Shown here: one piece after another, positions 7,003 through 15,100 of the stretch | Position numbering within the stretch: the stretch's first letter is position 1 | How the letters are laid out: each line of letters begins with the position of its first letter | DNA from: a virus | Direction: 5' to 3' (one strand) | DNA: 36,033 bases | IMG/VR virus record: IMGVR_UViG_3300027763_000134 | Span: 1-36,033 of that record | Translations under genes and position numbers: made by a program | The notes under the pieces: model-generated | Database searches by the model: none | Seen by the model: the letters and a program-made list of their open reading frames with translations, nothing else | Told to the model about the DNA's origin: nothing

Positions 7003-8364
7003 ATGTCAATAATACTAAATGATAATATAGATGTACGAGCTCCCAAACCTGCAGATGCTAGATTTGGAACTAATATATCAGGAGTAACAGGATTTTATGC
7101 AACTACATCAAATGCAAATACAGCTATTCCAACATATCAACGTTATATAGGACTCACTGTAGGTATTAAAGTAGGAAGCAATCCTATTCAAGAATATTGG
7201 TATGCTAATGGTATAAACAATGTAGATCTTGTACCAAAAACTGGAACTGTATCAGGTGCAGGAAATGGTCTTAATCTCTCCTCAGGAACAATCAATTTAG
7301 GAGGAACTTTATCAACTCCTACAACACTAGTTACATCAGCAACAAACACACTATCTCTTACAGGGTTAGTAACAACCACTTCACCTTCAACATTCTTAAC
7401 AATTGATCCATCTGGTGTAATTACATCATCTGGATATTCAGGAGTGGCTACAAACATACTGACCGCTCTTACAGCAGATAATGGACTTACAAAAACTGGA
7501 AACAATATAAAGCTTGGAGGAAATCTTACAGCAGGAACAACCATCACTCTTGGAACCAATCAATTATTGTTCACTGGATCAGATTCAAGTAAATATAGCT
7601 ATGCTGCATTTACAAGTAGTTCAAACTTATTTCAAACAGGAGATCAATTTTCAACTGTTCCTACAGGATCATTCACAAGAATTATATCATTTAAAAGTTC
7701 AGCAGCTCTGTGGTTGACAAACTACAATAGTCCTGCATATAATGCTCAAGCTAATTGGATAGCAGCACATCCTTGGATAATATTCAATCCAGCAAATAAC
7801 TTCCAAGTGATAGATGAGATACACGCTGTAAGTAGAGAATCAACAACTATTGCACATTATTTTGATGAAAGAGTGGCTAATCCTAATTGGATAGATTCTT
7901 GGTATAGTGGTGCAGATCCTGGATTTCCCACATGGATCCCTGGAAATGTATATACATTAAGAACATTAGAATTTGGTGATGTTTTTCCTGTAGGTATGGC
8001 TACTTCTACAATAAGCGGTACTCCTGGTTCTGATGGTTGGGTTTTTGTATCTAGTGGTGTAGGTCCAACAATATGGGCTAATGGATCAAGAATAGATGGT
8101 GACTATCCTGTAATAGAATTTGCACAAAACTCTTCAAGGATAGTGCTAGATGAAGACTCTTCAAACGATGGTAGAATTAGAATAGATGCAATAAACACTA
8201 TATTCACATCGTCTATAGATCAAAGACTTGCAACAAGAGGAATAATGCCTGCAAGATGGGACAATGCAGGAAGACCACTTTCTCCTAATAGTGGAGAGAT
8301 GGGGTATAACTCTCAAGTTAATATGATGGAATACTATAATGGTACATCGTGGATACAATTTTAA
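7003..8364 (+). CDS. Second tail fibre sharing the N-terminal anchor (453 aa)
   Basis: The N-terminus (MSIILNDNIDVRAPKP, then YQRYIGLTVG) is clearly homologous to that of the preceding 812-residue fibre, so both likely plug into the same virion site. Residues ~156-173 carry the NGLTKTGNNIKLGGNL module also seen in the 479-residue appendage protein. The distal part is unrelated to the first fibre. It ends with ARWDNAGRPLSPNSGEMGYNSQ and a final YYNGTSWIQF, reminiscent of the Bacteroidota 'GLIVYD..NSALGVYSGGGW' ending in layout. The arrangement suggests two fibres with different receptor-binding ends on one common base. The start ATG lies 19 bases after the previous stop, in an A-rich leader. 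Confidence 0.8.
   Translation: MSIILNDNIDVRAPKPADARFGTNISGVTGFYATTSNANTAIPTYQRYIGLTVGIKVGSNPIQEYWYANGINNVDLVPKTGTVSGAGNGLNLSSGTINLGGTLSTPTTLVTSATNTLSLTGLVTTTSPSTFLTIDPSGVITSSGYSGVATNILTALTADNGLTKTGNNIKLGGNLTAGTTITLGTNQLLFTGSDSSKYSYAAFTSSSNLFQTGDQFSTVPTGSFTRIISFKSSAALWLTNYNSPAYNAQANWIAAHPWIIFNPANNFQVIDEIHAVSRESTTIAHYFDERVANPNWIDSWYSGADPGFPTWIPGNVYTLRTLEFGDVFPVGMATSTISGTPGSDGWVFVSSGVGPTIWANGSRIDGDYPVIEFAQNSSRIVLDEDSSNDGRIRIDAINTIFTSSIDQRLATRGIMPARWDNAGRPLSPNSGEMGYNSQVNMMEYYNGTSWIQF
7469..7528 (+). repeat. Shared fibre module NGLTKTGNNI, copy 2
   Basis: It encodes TADNGLTKTGNNIKLGGNL, the partner of the module at 3295-3354. The two copies lie in fibre genes whose surrounding sequences otherwise differ. 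Confidence 0.75.
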
Positions 8365-8374
8365 ACTTTAATAT

Positions 8375-8596
8375 ATGAATGTATTAATACAATTAACAAT
8401 AGCAGATATAGATACAGGTCCTATATTTAATCTATTTTCAGATGTAAATAACTATTCATCACCGTTTGAAAGTGGTGTTGGTAAAACAGCTCTTTTAACA
8501 GGATATACATCAACTGTAGTTCCTACACTAACATCTATAATAAGAGTGAAATCAACAGGAAACTGTTTAAGTTATGTAGATTTACAAATAAGTTAA
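8375..8596 (+). CDS. Small single-domain beta protein (73 aa)
   Basis: A 73-residue protein with alternating hydrophobic strands. It aligns by eye with the first ~75 residues of the protein at 17251-18120: VLIQLT versus ILIRLT, then GPIFN versus GPFTI, and STGNC versus STGKC, with similar spacing. It therefore appears to be a free-standing copy of a domain fused to a larger virion protein elsewhere in the window. It is the last gene of the fibre block and is followed by a terminator. The function is unknown; a small beta-sandwich decoration or attachment domain is plausible. Confidence 0.7.
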   Translation: MNVLIQLTIADIDTGPIFNLFSDVNNYSSPFESGVGKTALLTGYTSTVVPTLTSIIRVKSTGNCLSYVDLQIS

Positions 8597-8626
8597 AAAT
8601 CCTGTTTTATTGGTTTTACAGGGTAT

Positions 8627-8656
8627 CCCCGAATGTTTCCACATTTGGGGTTTTTT
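8627..8656 (+). terminator. Rho-independent terminator closing the fibre block
   Basis: CCCCGAATGT (8627-8636) pairs with ACATTTGGGG (8641-8650) over ten positions with a single G-T wobble. The loop is TTCC and TTTTTT follows directly. A weaker CCTGT/ACAGG pairing (8601-8605 with 8618-8622) lies just upstream. The site is 30 bases past a stop codon. Confidence 0.9.
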
Positions 8657-8700
8657 ATAACCAGTTTGGTTAAACTATATAATTATGTTAGTTAAAATAA

Positions 8701-8732
8701 TTTGGTATATTTAAAATAAAAATCTACCTTTA
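8701..8732 (+). promoter_or_regulatory. Bacteroidota-type promoter for the phosphoesterase-ring-muzzle block
   Basis: TTTG at 8701-8704 and TACCTTTA at 8725-8732 are separated by 20 bases. The Bacteroidota primary-sigma promoter consensus is TTTG near -33 and TAnnTTTG near -7. Here the second box differs only in its last base. It sits between a strong terminator and the ATG at 8760, the expected place for a new transcription unit. The rest of the 163-base gap (8597-8759) holds only the terminator and A/T-rich sequence. Confidence 0.6.
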
Positions 8733-8759
8733 GTCTAATTTTAACCAAAAAAACTATAC

Positions 8760-9995
8760 ATGTCATTAAACCAGGGATTGTTACAACAGTTGGAACAAAT
8801 GCTCCATTGGAAGAAAAGCAAGAAAGTATATGCTGAGAAACTAGGAGTGACAGAAGAAATGGTGGATGAGTTATTAAAAGAATTAAGAAACAAAGAAAGA
8901 GTGAGGGATGATGCTGAGGTGGCACATTATATTGATGTTCTAGAGGAATTAGTTGTTAAGGTGAATAATGAGAAAGGAACAATGGAATCTACAATAGAAA
9001 CTTCATTTGAACCTAAAGACGATATTGAGCTTGCAAGATTACATAAGATAAACTTAGATAAATACAAAATATCAAACTACTGGACAAAGCAAAAATCTAA
9101 TGGTAAGTTTACAAGTTCTGTATTTGCAACATTAAAACAAGCAAAAGATTATTCTCCTGAAGACTTTGCTAAGTTTTTAGAAAACTATGTTCCTAATAAA
9201 ACAGAAGTTGTTAAGATTGAAAGAAAGGCTGAGTTTGTGCAAGTGGTTGATATTGAGGTGTCTATAGCTGATTTCCATTTAGCAAAGAAAACATTAGAAG
9301 GAGAAACTATAAGAGAAAAGAAAGAACAATATTTAGATGTATTGTGTGATCTTGTTGATAAGGTGAGATCAAACTTTATAATTAACAAGATTGTTTTTCC
9401 AATATCAAATGATTTCTTTCACACAGATAACTACCAAAATCAAACTACAGCAGGTACTCCTCAAGATGTACTTACAGGATATGATCATGAATATGAGGAA
9501 GGGTTTGATCTTTTAGTGCAGGCAATCAATTATTTACAAGAAGTGTGTTATAGTGTTGAAGTGGTGTTAGTACAAGGTAATCATGATCGCACTAAGTCTT
9601 TTTACTTAGCACATGCATTAGAAGTGTTCTTTTCAAACAATGCTAAAATTAAATTCCAAAGAGAACATTCAGTGACTAAGTCTGTTGTATTAGGAAATAC
9701 ATTCATTGGATATCACCATGGTAACTGTAAGATAGATGATCTTCCTTTATTGTTTGCTACAGGAAAAGATTCTTTCAAATTTGGAAGTTGTAAATATAGA
9801 GAGGTGCATACAGGTGATAAACATCACTATATGGCCAAAGAAATAAAAGGTGTCAGAATACAACAAATGCCTTCTTTATCAGGAACTGATAGATGGCATG
9901 CTGATAATAACTTTGTAAATTCAATAAGAGCAGGAATTGTTCTCATCTACGATGTTCTACTTGGGAAGATCGGAGAATATGAATCAAGAATATAA
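8760..9995 (+). CDS. Calcineurin-like metallophosphoesterase (411 aa)
   Basis: The metallophosphoesterase signature is complete and in order: ADFH (D171, H173), NDFFHTDN (N217, D218, H221, D223) in place of the usual GDxxD, GNHD (residues 273-276), GYHHGN, and GDKHH (H355, H356). These residues bind a two-metal centre that cleaves phosphodiester or phosphomonoester bonds. The 'NDFF..DN' form followed by TTAGTPQD is one I associate with phage phosphoesterases. The first ~170 residues are extra: a helix-turn-helix-like segment (VYAEKLGVTEEMVDELLKEL, near residues 23-42) that may bind nucleic acid, then a linker. It is the first gene after a promoter-like site and lies directly upstream of ring and IHF-like genes. 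A DNA nuclease or phosphatase role is inferred; the substrate is unknown. Confidence 0.85.
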   Translation: MSLNQGLLQQLEQMLHWKKSKKVYAEKLGVTEEMVDELLKELRNKERVRDDAEVAHYIDVLEELVVKVNNEKGTMESTIETSFEPKDDIELARLHKINLDKYKISNYWTKQKSNGKFTSSVFATLKQAKDYSPEDFAKFLENYVPNKTEVVKIERKAEFVQVVDIEVSIADFHLAKKTLEGETIREKKEQYLDVLCDLVDKVRSNFIINKIVFPISNDFFHTDNYQNQTTAGTPQDVLTGYDHEYEEGFDLLVQAINYLQEVCYSVEVVLVQGNHDRTKSFYLAHALEVFFSNNAKIKFQREHSVTKSVVLGNTFIGYHHGNCKIDDLPLLFATGKDSFKFGSCKYREVHTGDKHHYMAKEIKGVRIQQMPSLSGTDRWHADNNFVNSIRAGIVLIYDVLLGKIGEYESRI

Positions 9996-10000
9996 TACCT

Positions 10001-10729
10001 ATGTCAATATTAAGAAAATTAGTTTCAGATGTGCGTTCAATGCACAAACTACTATCAACAGATAGCTTAGTAACAGATCGTGCTATTGCATCTGAGATTA
10101 AAAATAATGCTCTCTTATTAATTAAAAGAGAAACAAACTTAAGAAAACTTTGGGCAACCTCAACATTATTTACCACCATCCCTTGTTTAGAGATGGTGGA
10201 AGTTTCTATTTCAGAATGTTGTGAATATGTTGATCCTTGTACAATTGGAAGAAGTAGATTTAAACTCCCAAGAATCACTGAAGGGAACTATCAATACCTT
10301 ATTCAAGGTGTGTATTCTATAAATGCAATGAGTGGTGTTGGTACAAAGTTTAAAGAAATCACTATCAATAGATATGTAAATCTTTTAAAACTTCCTATTA
10401 TAAAGAATGAACACTACTATTGGATTCACAATGATTATCTATATATAAGTAATCCTTTGATGAAAGCTGTTAGACTATCTGCATTGTTTGAGGAAGATGT
10501 ACAAAATGAATTAATGTATCCTGAATGTGGATGTGGATCTAATGAACCTACAGATGAGCAGTGGTGCAAAAACCCATTAGATAAAGAATCATATGTTCCA
10601 GGATATCTGGAAAAACAAGTGTTGGAATTAACATCACAAAAACTTCTTGCTACATATTTCAGATTAAAAACAGATATGACAGATGATGGTGTTGATTCAC
10701 AAGCACCTAATACAAAACCTACAAACTAA
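10001..10729 (+). CDS. Putative ring / head-tail connector protein (242 aa)
   Basis: A 242-residue protein starting five bases after the previous stop and ending three bases before the IHF-like gene. The first ~55 residues are helical (RKLVSDVRSMHKLL, KNNALLLIKRETNLRKL). The middle looks beta-rich, with CCEYVDPC, GNYQYLIQGVYSINAMSG and HYYWIHNDYLYI. The C-terminus has CGCG, SYVPGYLEKQVLELT and an acidic end. In crAss-like phages a structural ring protein commonly sits just before the IHF-like gene. Position and general pattern support that call here, but I see no diagnostic motif. An unspecified neck or tail structural protein is the alternative. Confidence 0.6.
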   Translation: MSILRKLVSDVRSMHKLLSTDSLVTDRAIASEIKNNALLLIKRETNLRKLWATSTLFTTIPCLEMVEVSISECCEYVDPCTIGRSRFKLPRITEGNYQYLIQGVYSINAMSGVGTKFKEITINRYVNLLKLPIIKNEHYYWIHNDYLYISNPLMKAVRLSALFEEDVQNELMYPECGCGSNEPTDEQWCKNPLDKESYVPGYLEKQVLELTSQKLLATYFRLKTDMTDDGVDSQAPNTKPTN

Positions 10730-10732
10730 TAA

Positions 10733-11209
10733 ATGGCTAGAGTAGCAGTTGATTGGAGAAGTGCAAGTAGAGATAATTACAAAAGTTTTTGTAAAAAATA
10801 TCCTTCCATAAAATTAACATTTGATGAATGGAGAAATATTATTTATTCATTCAATGAGGCTTTCAAAATCTACATATTAGAAACTGGAGAAAAGGCTAAA
10901 CTTCCTTTTGGGTTTGGAGAGTTTTCAATTAATAAAAAGAAGAGAAGAAAGAAGAAGGGATTGAATGATGAGTTTATAAATCTTCCTATAGACTGGCAAA
11001 AGACAAAAGAAAAAGGAAAAATAATATATAATTTCAACTACCATACAGAAGGATATTTTTTTGGTTGGATGTGGTTTAAAGAAGCTGTAAGACTTAAACA
11101 CTCTATGCTTTGGTATTTCAAACCATCACGTACAACATCAAGACTTCTTTCCCACTATATAAAAACCAATGACAAATATCAACACCTCTATAGAGAGTGG
11201 AAGCATTAA
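10733..11209 (+). CDS. IHF/HU-like DNA-binding protein (158 aa)
   Basis: The segment AKLPFGFGEFSI (residues 55-66) matches the 'V.L.GFG.F.V' beta-ribbon core of the HU/IHF family. Upstream lies a helical part (LTFDEWRNIIYSFNEAFKIY), as in that family. A strongly basic arm follows (INKKKRRKKKG, residues 66-76) where HU and IHF have their DNA-bending arm. The C-terminal half (FINLPIDWQKTKE, then YHTEGYFFGWMW and FKPSRTTSRLLSHY) is longer than in cellular HU and resembles crAss-like phage IHF subunits. Only one such gene is present here, whereas some crAss-like phages carry two. The gene sits between putative ring and tail-stabilisation genes, which suggests a role tied to the virion or packaged DNA. 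Confidence 0.75.
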   Translation: MARVAVDWRSASRDNYKSFCKKYPSIKLTFDEWRNIIYSFNEAFKIYILETGEKAKLPFGFGEFSINKKKRRKKKGLNDEFINLPIDWQKTKEKGKIIYNFNYHTEGYFFGWMWFKEAVRLKHSMLWYFKPSRTTSRLLSHYIKTNDKYQHLYREWKH

Positions 11210-11226
11210 AATAAAAAACAATTGAT

Positions 11227-12150
11227 ATGAGTTATTACTATAAATATAATTTTGTTTCTCCTGATCCTGTATATGCTACAGTGAAGGAAGAACTTAAGAG
11301 TTACTTTGATACAGGTGCTGTAGATGATCTTATGTTCCCCACCTATCTTGACAAGTGTTTAAGAAAGTTGGGAAGAACAACATATGTAATTTCTGAAACA
11401 ATTCTTCATATAAATGATTTTGAAGCAAGGCTTCCAGATAACTTCTTTGCTGTAAGAGAAGCATGGTTATGTACAGATGTTGCAGGTTATCCCTATCAAT
11501 CAGCCAATTCATTCTATTCTCAAGCAGCTTCACAAACAACAATACAAGTGAGTCCTGTAGTTTCTGGAGGAGTGGCTTGTACAAATGTTGAATGTACAAC
11601 AGGATGTCCTGAATGTATGCCAGAATTGATTCAGGCTGTATATAAAACAAATAATTCAGTTAATAGAACCTATCATAGACAATATCTATTAAAACCAGGA
11701 AACATCTCTGTAAGAGCAAACTGTACATTAGATTGTGCAAATCTTGGTTCATCTGCTGCAGATTCATTTGATGTTAGAGATAATAAGTTTGTCACTAATT
11801 TTAGAAATGGTGTTGTTAATTTGATATTCTACGCTACAGAATATGATGATATTGGAAATCAAATGATTCCTGATAACTACCGTATAAGAGAATACGTTGA
11901 AGCATTTATTAAATACAAAGTGTTTGAAATGTTGTCTAATCAGTTAACTGATGAAACATTCCAACAAATTCAAGCAAAGCTTGTTTATTACAAACAACTA
12001 TCTGAAGAAGCATTCATAATGGCAGATATTGAAATTAAGAAACAAACTGCATGGGATAAGCAAAGAAGAATTAAAAATGATCTTAACAGATTTAATATGT
12101 ATGAGCTTCCTAATAGAACTAATAGGTATGGCTGGAGACGTAATAATTAA
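11227..12150 (+). CDS. Putative tail-stabilisation / ring protein (307 aa)
   Basis: A 307-residue protein directly upstream of the muzzle gene. The N-terminus (VYATVKEELKSYFDTGAVDD, then MFPTYLDKCLRKLG) and the following LPDNFFAVREAWLC form the pattern I associate with the crAss-like head-tail ring or 'tail stabilisation' protein, functionally comparable to P22 gp4-type connectors. A variable insert with several cysteines (CTNVECTTGCPEC) occupies the middle. A helical C-terminus follows (IREYVEAFIKYKVFEMLSNQ and a basic tail with KKQTAWDKQRRIKNDLNRF). The order ring, IHF-like, this gene, muzzle is the strongest support. Family-level confidence is good; the exact ring position in the particle is unknown. 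Confidence 0.7.
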   Translation: MSYYYKYNFVSPDPVYATVKEELKSYFDTGAVDDLMFPTYLDKCLRKLGRTTYVISETILHINDFEARLPDNFFAVREAWLCTDVAGYPYQSANSFYSQAASQTTIQVSPVVSGGVACTNVECTTGCPECMPELIQAVYKTNNSVNRTYHRQYLLKPGNISVRANCTLDCANLGSSAADSFDVRDNKFVTNFRNGVVNLIFYATEYDDIGNQMIPDNYRIREYVEAFIKYKVFEMLSNQLTDETFQQIQAKLVYYKQLSEEAFIMADIEIKKQTAWDKQRRIKNDLNRFNMYELPNRTNRYGWRRNN

Positions 12151-12158
12151 TTTAACAA

Positions 12159-15100
12159 ATGGCAGAAGAACAACAACAAGGTAATATCACTCCTGAATAT
12201 AATACAGCATCTGTAGGAATGAATATGGATAATTCCATTAATCAGGTTCCTAAAGGTGCTCTTACATATGCATTAAATGCTGCTGTTGAAAACTTTGATT
12301 CTAATTCTATCAACTATCAAAATGAACCTGGTAATGAATTCTGTTTGAGTTTTCCTACAGGATTTCAGTTAATAGGAGAACATTTCATCAATGAGCAAAA
12401 CAAACATATATTCTTTATTGTAAATCCTAATACAGGAGAATCACAGATTGGATATATGGATAATAATGATTGTGAATATCGCATTTATATAGATGCTCCT
12501 TGTTTAAACTTTAATGTAAACCATCCTATACATAAGATTGTACATAAGATTACAAATTGCACTACAGAAATTTATTGGACAGATGGTTTTAACCCAAGAA
12601 GATATTTAGATCTTGGAAACATCCCTTACATCATTAAACCAGGAACAGAGCTATGTGATCCTGAATATACAACAACTGTTGACTGTAATCAATTAAAGCT
12701 ACAACCAAACTTCAATATTCCTCAATTAGATATTATTGATATAACTACAGGGGGGGATCTTGTTGCTGGTACATATCAGTTTGCTATTCAATATGCAGAT
12801 CCAAATGGTAATCCTTACACTTCATATTATTCTGTAACAAACCCCACACCTATTGCTAACCCTCAACTCACCACTCCTAATTTTAACTATCAGGTGGGTA
12901 AGTCTATTGTGGTTAATGTTAGTAATCTTGATGCTACAGGACAGTTTCAATATTTCAATCTTGCTGTAATCAAAACAGTTAATGACATCACTTCTGTAGA
13001 ACTTACAGGAACATATTACATTAGTAATACCACTTTACAAATAACCTACACTGGTCAGAACGTAACAAATATACGCTTGGCTATTGCAGATGTGTTTGAA
13101 AAGTTTCCTTATTATGAAATAGCTCAAGATCTTACAGCTGTTCAAGACCTACTTGTATGGGACAACCTTACATCTATTGATAGAATCAACTATCAATCAA
13201 TAGCAAATCAAATCTCTTTATTGTGGGAGAGTTATAGAATCCCTGCTACAGAAAACTATGCAGATGAGTTGAATGCTACAAATCTACGTGGGTACATGCG
13301 TGATGAGGTGTATGCATTTGAAATTGTATTCTTATTAAGGAATGGTAAACAAACAGATGGTTTTCATATTCCTGGTAGAACAAAAAATTATAATGAGATT
13401 TCAAGCCCAGATATTCCAGATACAAATCCTGATTTTATAGGAGATCCTGAATACTACCAAGGTAGTGTTGGATATAGTCCTTATTGGAAGATATACAATA
13501 CAGCTAATATAATAGGACCATCTTCTTCAAAATCCTCAGCAGTAGATTATAAAGGTCCATGGGAATATGGAAGATTTGCATATTGGGAATCAACAGAGCT
13601 CTATCCTTGTAATGAAGCTGTTTGGGGAGAACTATCTGGAAAACCAATAAGACATCATAAGTTTCCAGATATTGCTGTAAGCCCAGCAGTTGAATCTAAA
13701 ATATTTACATCATCAGGTGGTATGGCCATGGGTAATGATGCTGTGTTTCCAATTGGTGTTAGAATAGATTCAACTCAAATAGCAACATTAATAGAAACTT
13801 CAAATCTTACACAAGAGCAAAAAGATGATATTGCTGCATACAAGATTATAAGAGGAAACAGAGGAACAAACAAATCTATTGTTGCTAAAGGGATTTTGAG
13901 AAATGTAGGAAAGTATAATAGAGAAGGAACAGACTACTACTATCCAAACTATCCATATAACGATCTTAGAGATGATCCTTTTTTAAATGTTACAAATAAT
14001 GCATGGGTAGAATTAGCAAATTCATATAGAATAATAATTTCTAAAATAGAACCAGATATTTATGGAGGCCCAGCTTATGCTGAAGTAGAATACACAGATA
14101 TTAATACAAATAGAAAAGCCACTAAAAAATATTACAAAGTGGGAGATAGAGATCAAATTTGTTCTATAGGTTTTCCTATAATGTCATACGGTGAAGGACT
14201 AATTTCATATGCAAAGTATGATTCTTGGAGAGTTGGTGTTAATTCTATTACACCATTTTGTGCTGGTTGGAGAGCAGAGTGGACAAATATATATGGACAA
14301 ACTGAAAGTAGGTTTATTGATGGGTGGCCATATTATGGTGTGCAGTTTATTCAAGTTAAACATGGAACAATTGTTAGATGTGTAATAGATCAGAATTGTA
14401 ATGGATGTGGACAAATTAATGAATATTATAGTACAATTGGAACTGATGATTGTGCAGAACAAGTTCCACTCCCTATAAATTCTAATACAACTGATTCCAA
14501 ATATAGACATGTGTTTAATTCACCTGAAACATCTTTTGGACAGCCATTCTTAGGAGATTATTTAAAGCTTGAGAATGTAATGTTTGGAAGAGGTAGAGCT
14601 CACTTTGTAGAAGTGAAGAAAAATGCAATGTACAAACTTCTTACAAAAGAAGCTCAAGAAGATGCTTTAGGAGCATCAAATTCATTAGCTGGATATACAT
14701 CTCCTTGGAGTGCACAAGCAATGTTTGCTGCATATCAAGCCTATCTTACAATCTATATAAATGGAATAACAAGAAGAAACTATGCTTATTCATACAACTC
14801 TATAGCAGATTATAATTACAATGATACAATAGATAATAATCTTGGTATTAAACAAAGACCATTAGACATTGCACAATATATAATTCCTGGTGTACAATCT
14901 GTAGGAGACAACCACGTTGTGAATAATTGGAATAGAGAATCTTCTGTTTATTTAAAAACAAAAGAATCAATAGACCCACTACCCTTTCCTGATAAAACAC
15001 CAAGTATTGCTCCAGGAGGAATAAGCTTTGTAACAGATGAATCAAGATCTACAATATCATCCTCAAATGTGTGTGCAACCCCAGCACAACAAACAGATAT

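Noticed and set aside
7514-7717. Forward out-of-frame open frames inside larger genes, for example 7514-7717, 21604-21789, 23801-23995, 34126-34308
   Set aside because: Each is nested in a longer gene in another frame and shows no recognisable pattern or leader.
1997-8364. A diversity-generating retroelement acting on the fibre or collar genes
   Set aside because: No reverse transcriptase gene, no template repeat and no adenine-biased variable repeat were seen. The shared fibre segments differ by ordinary substitutions.
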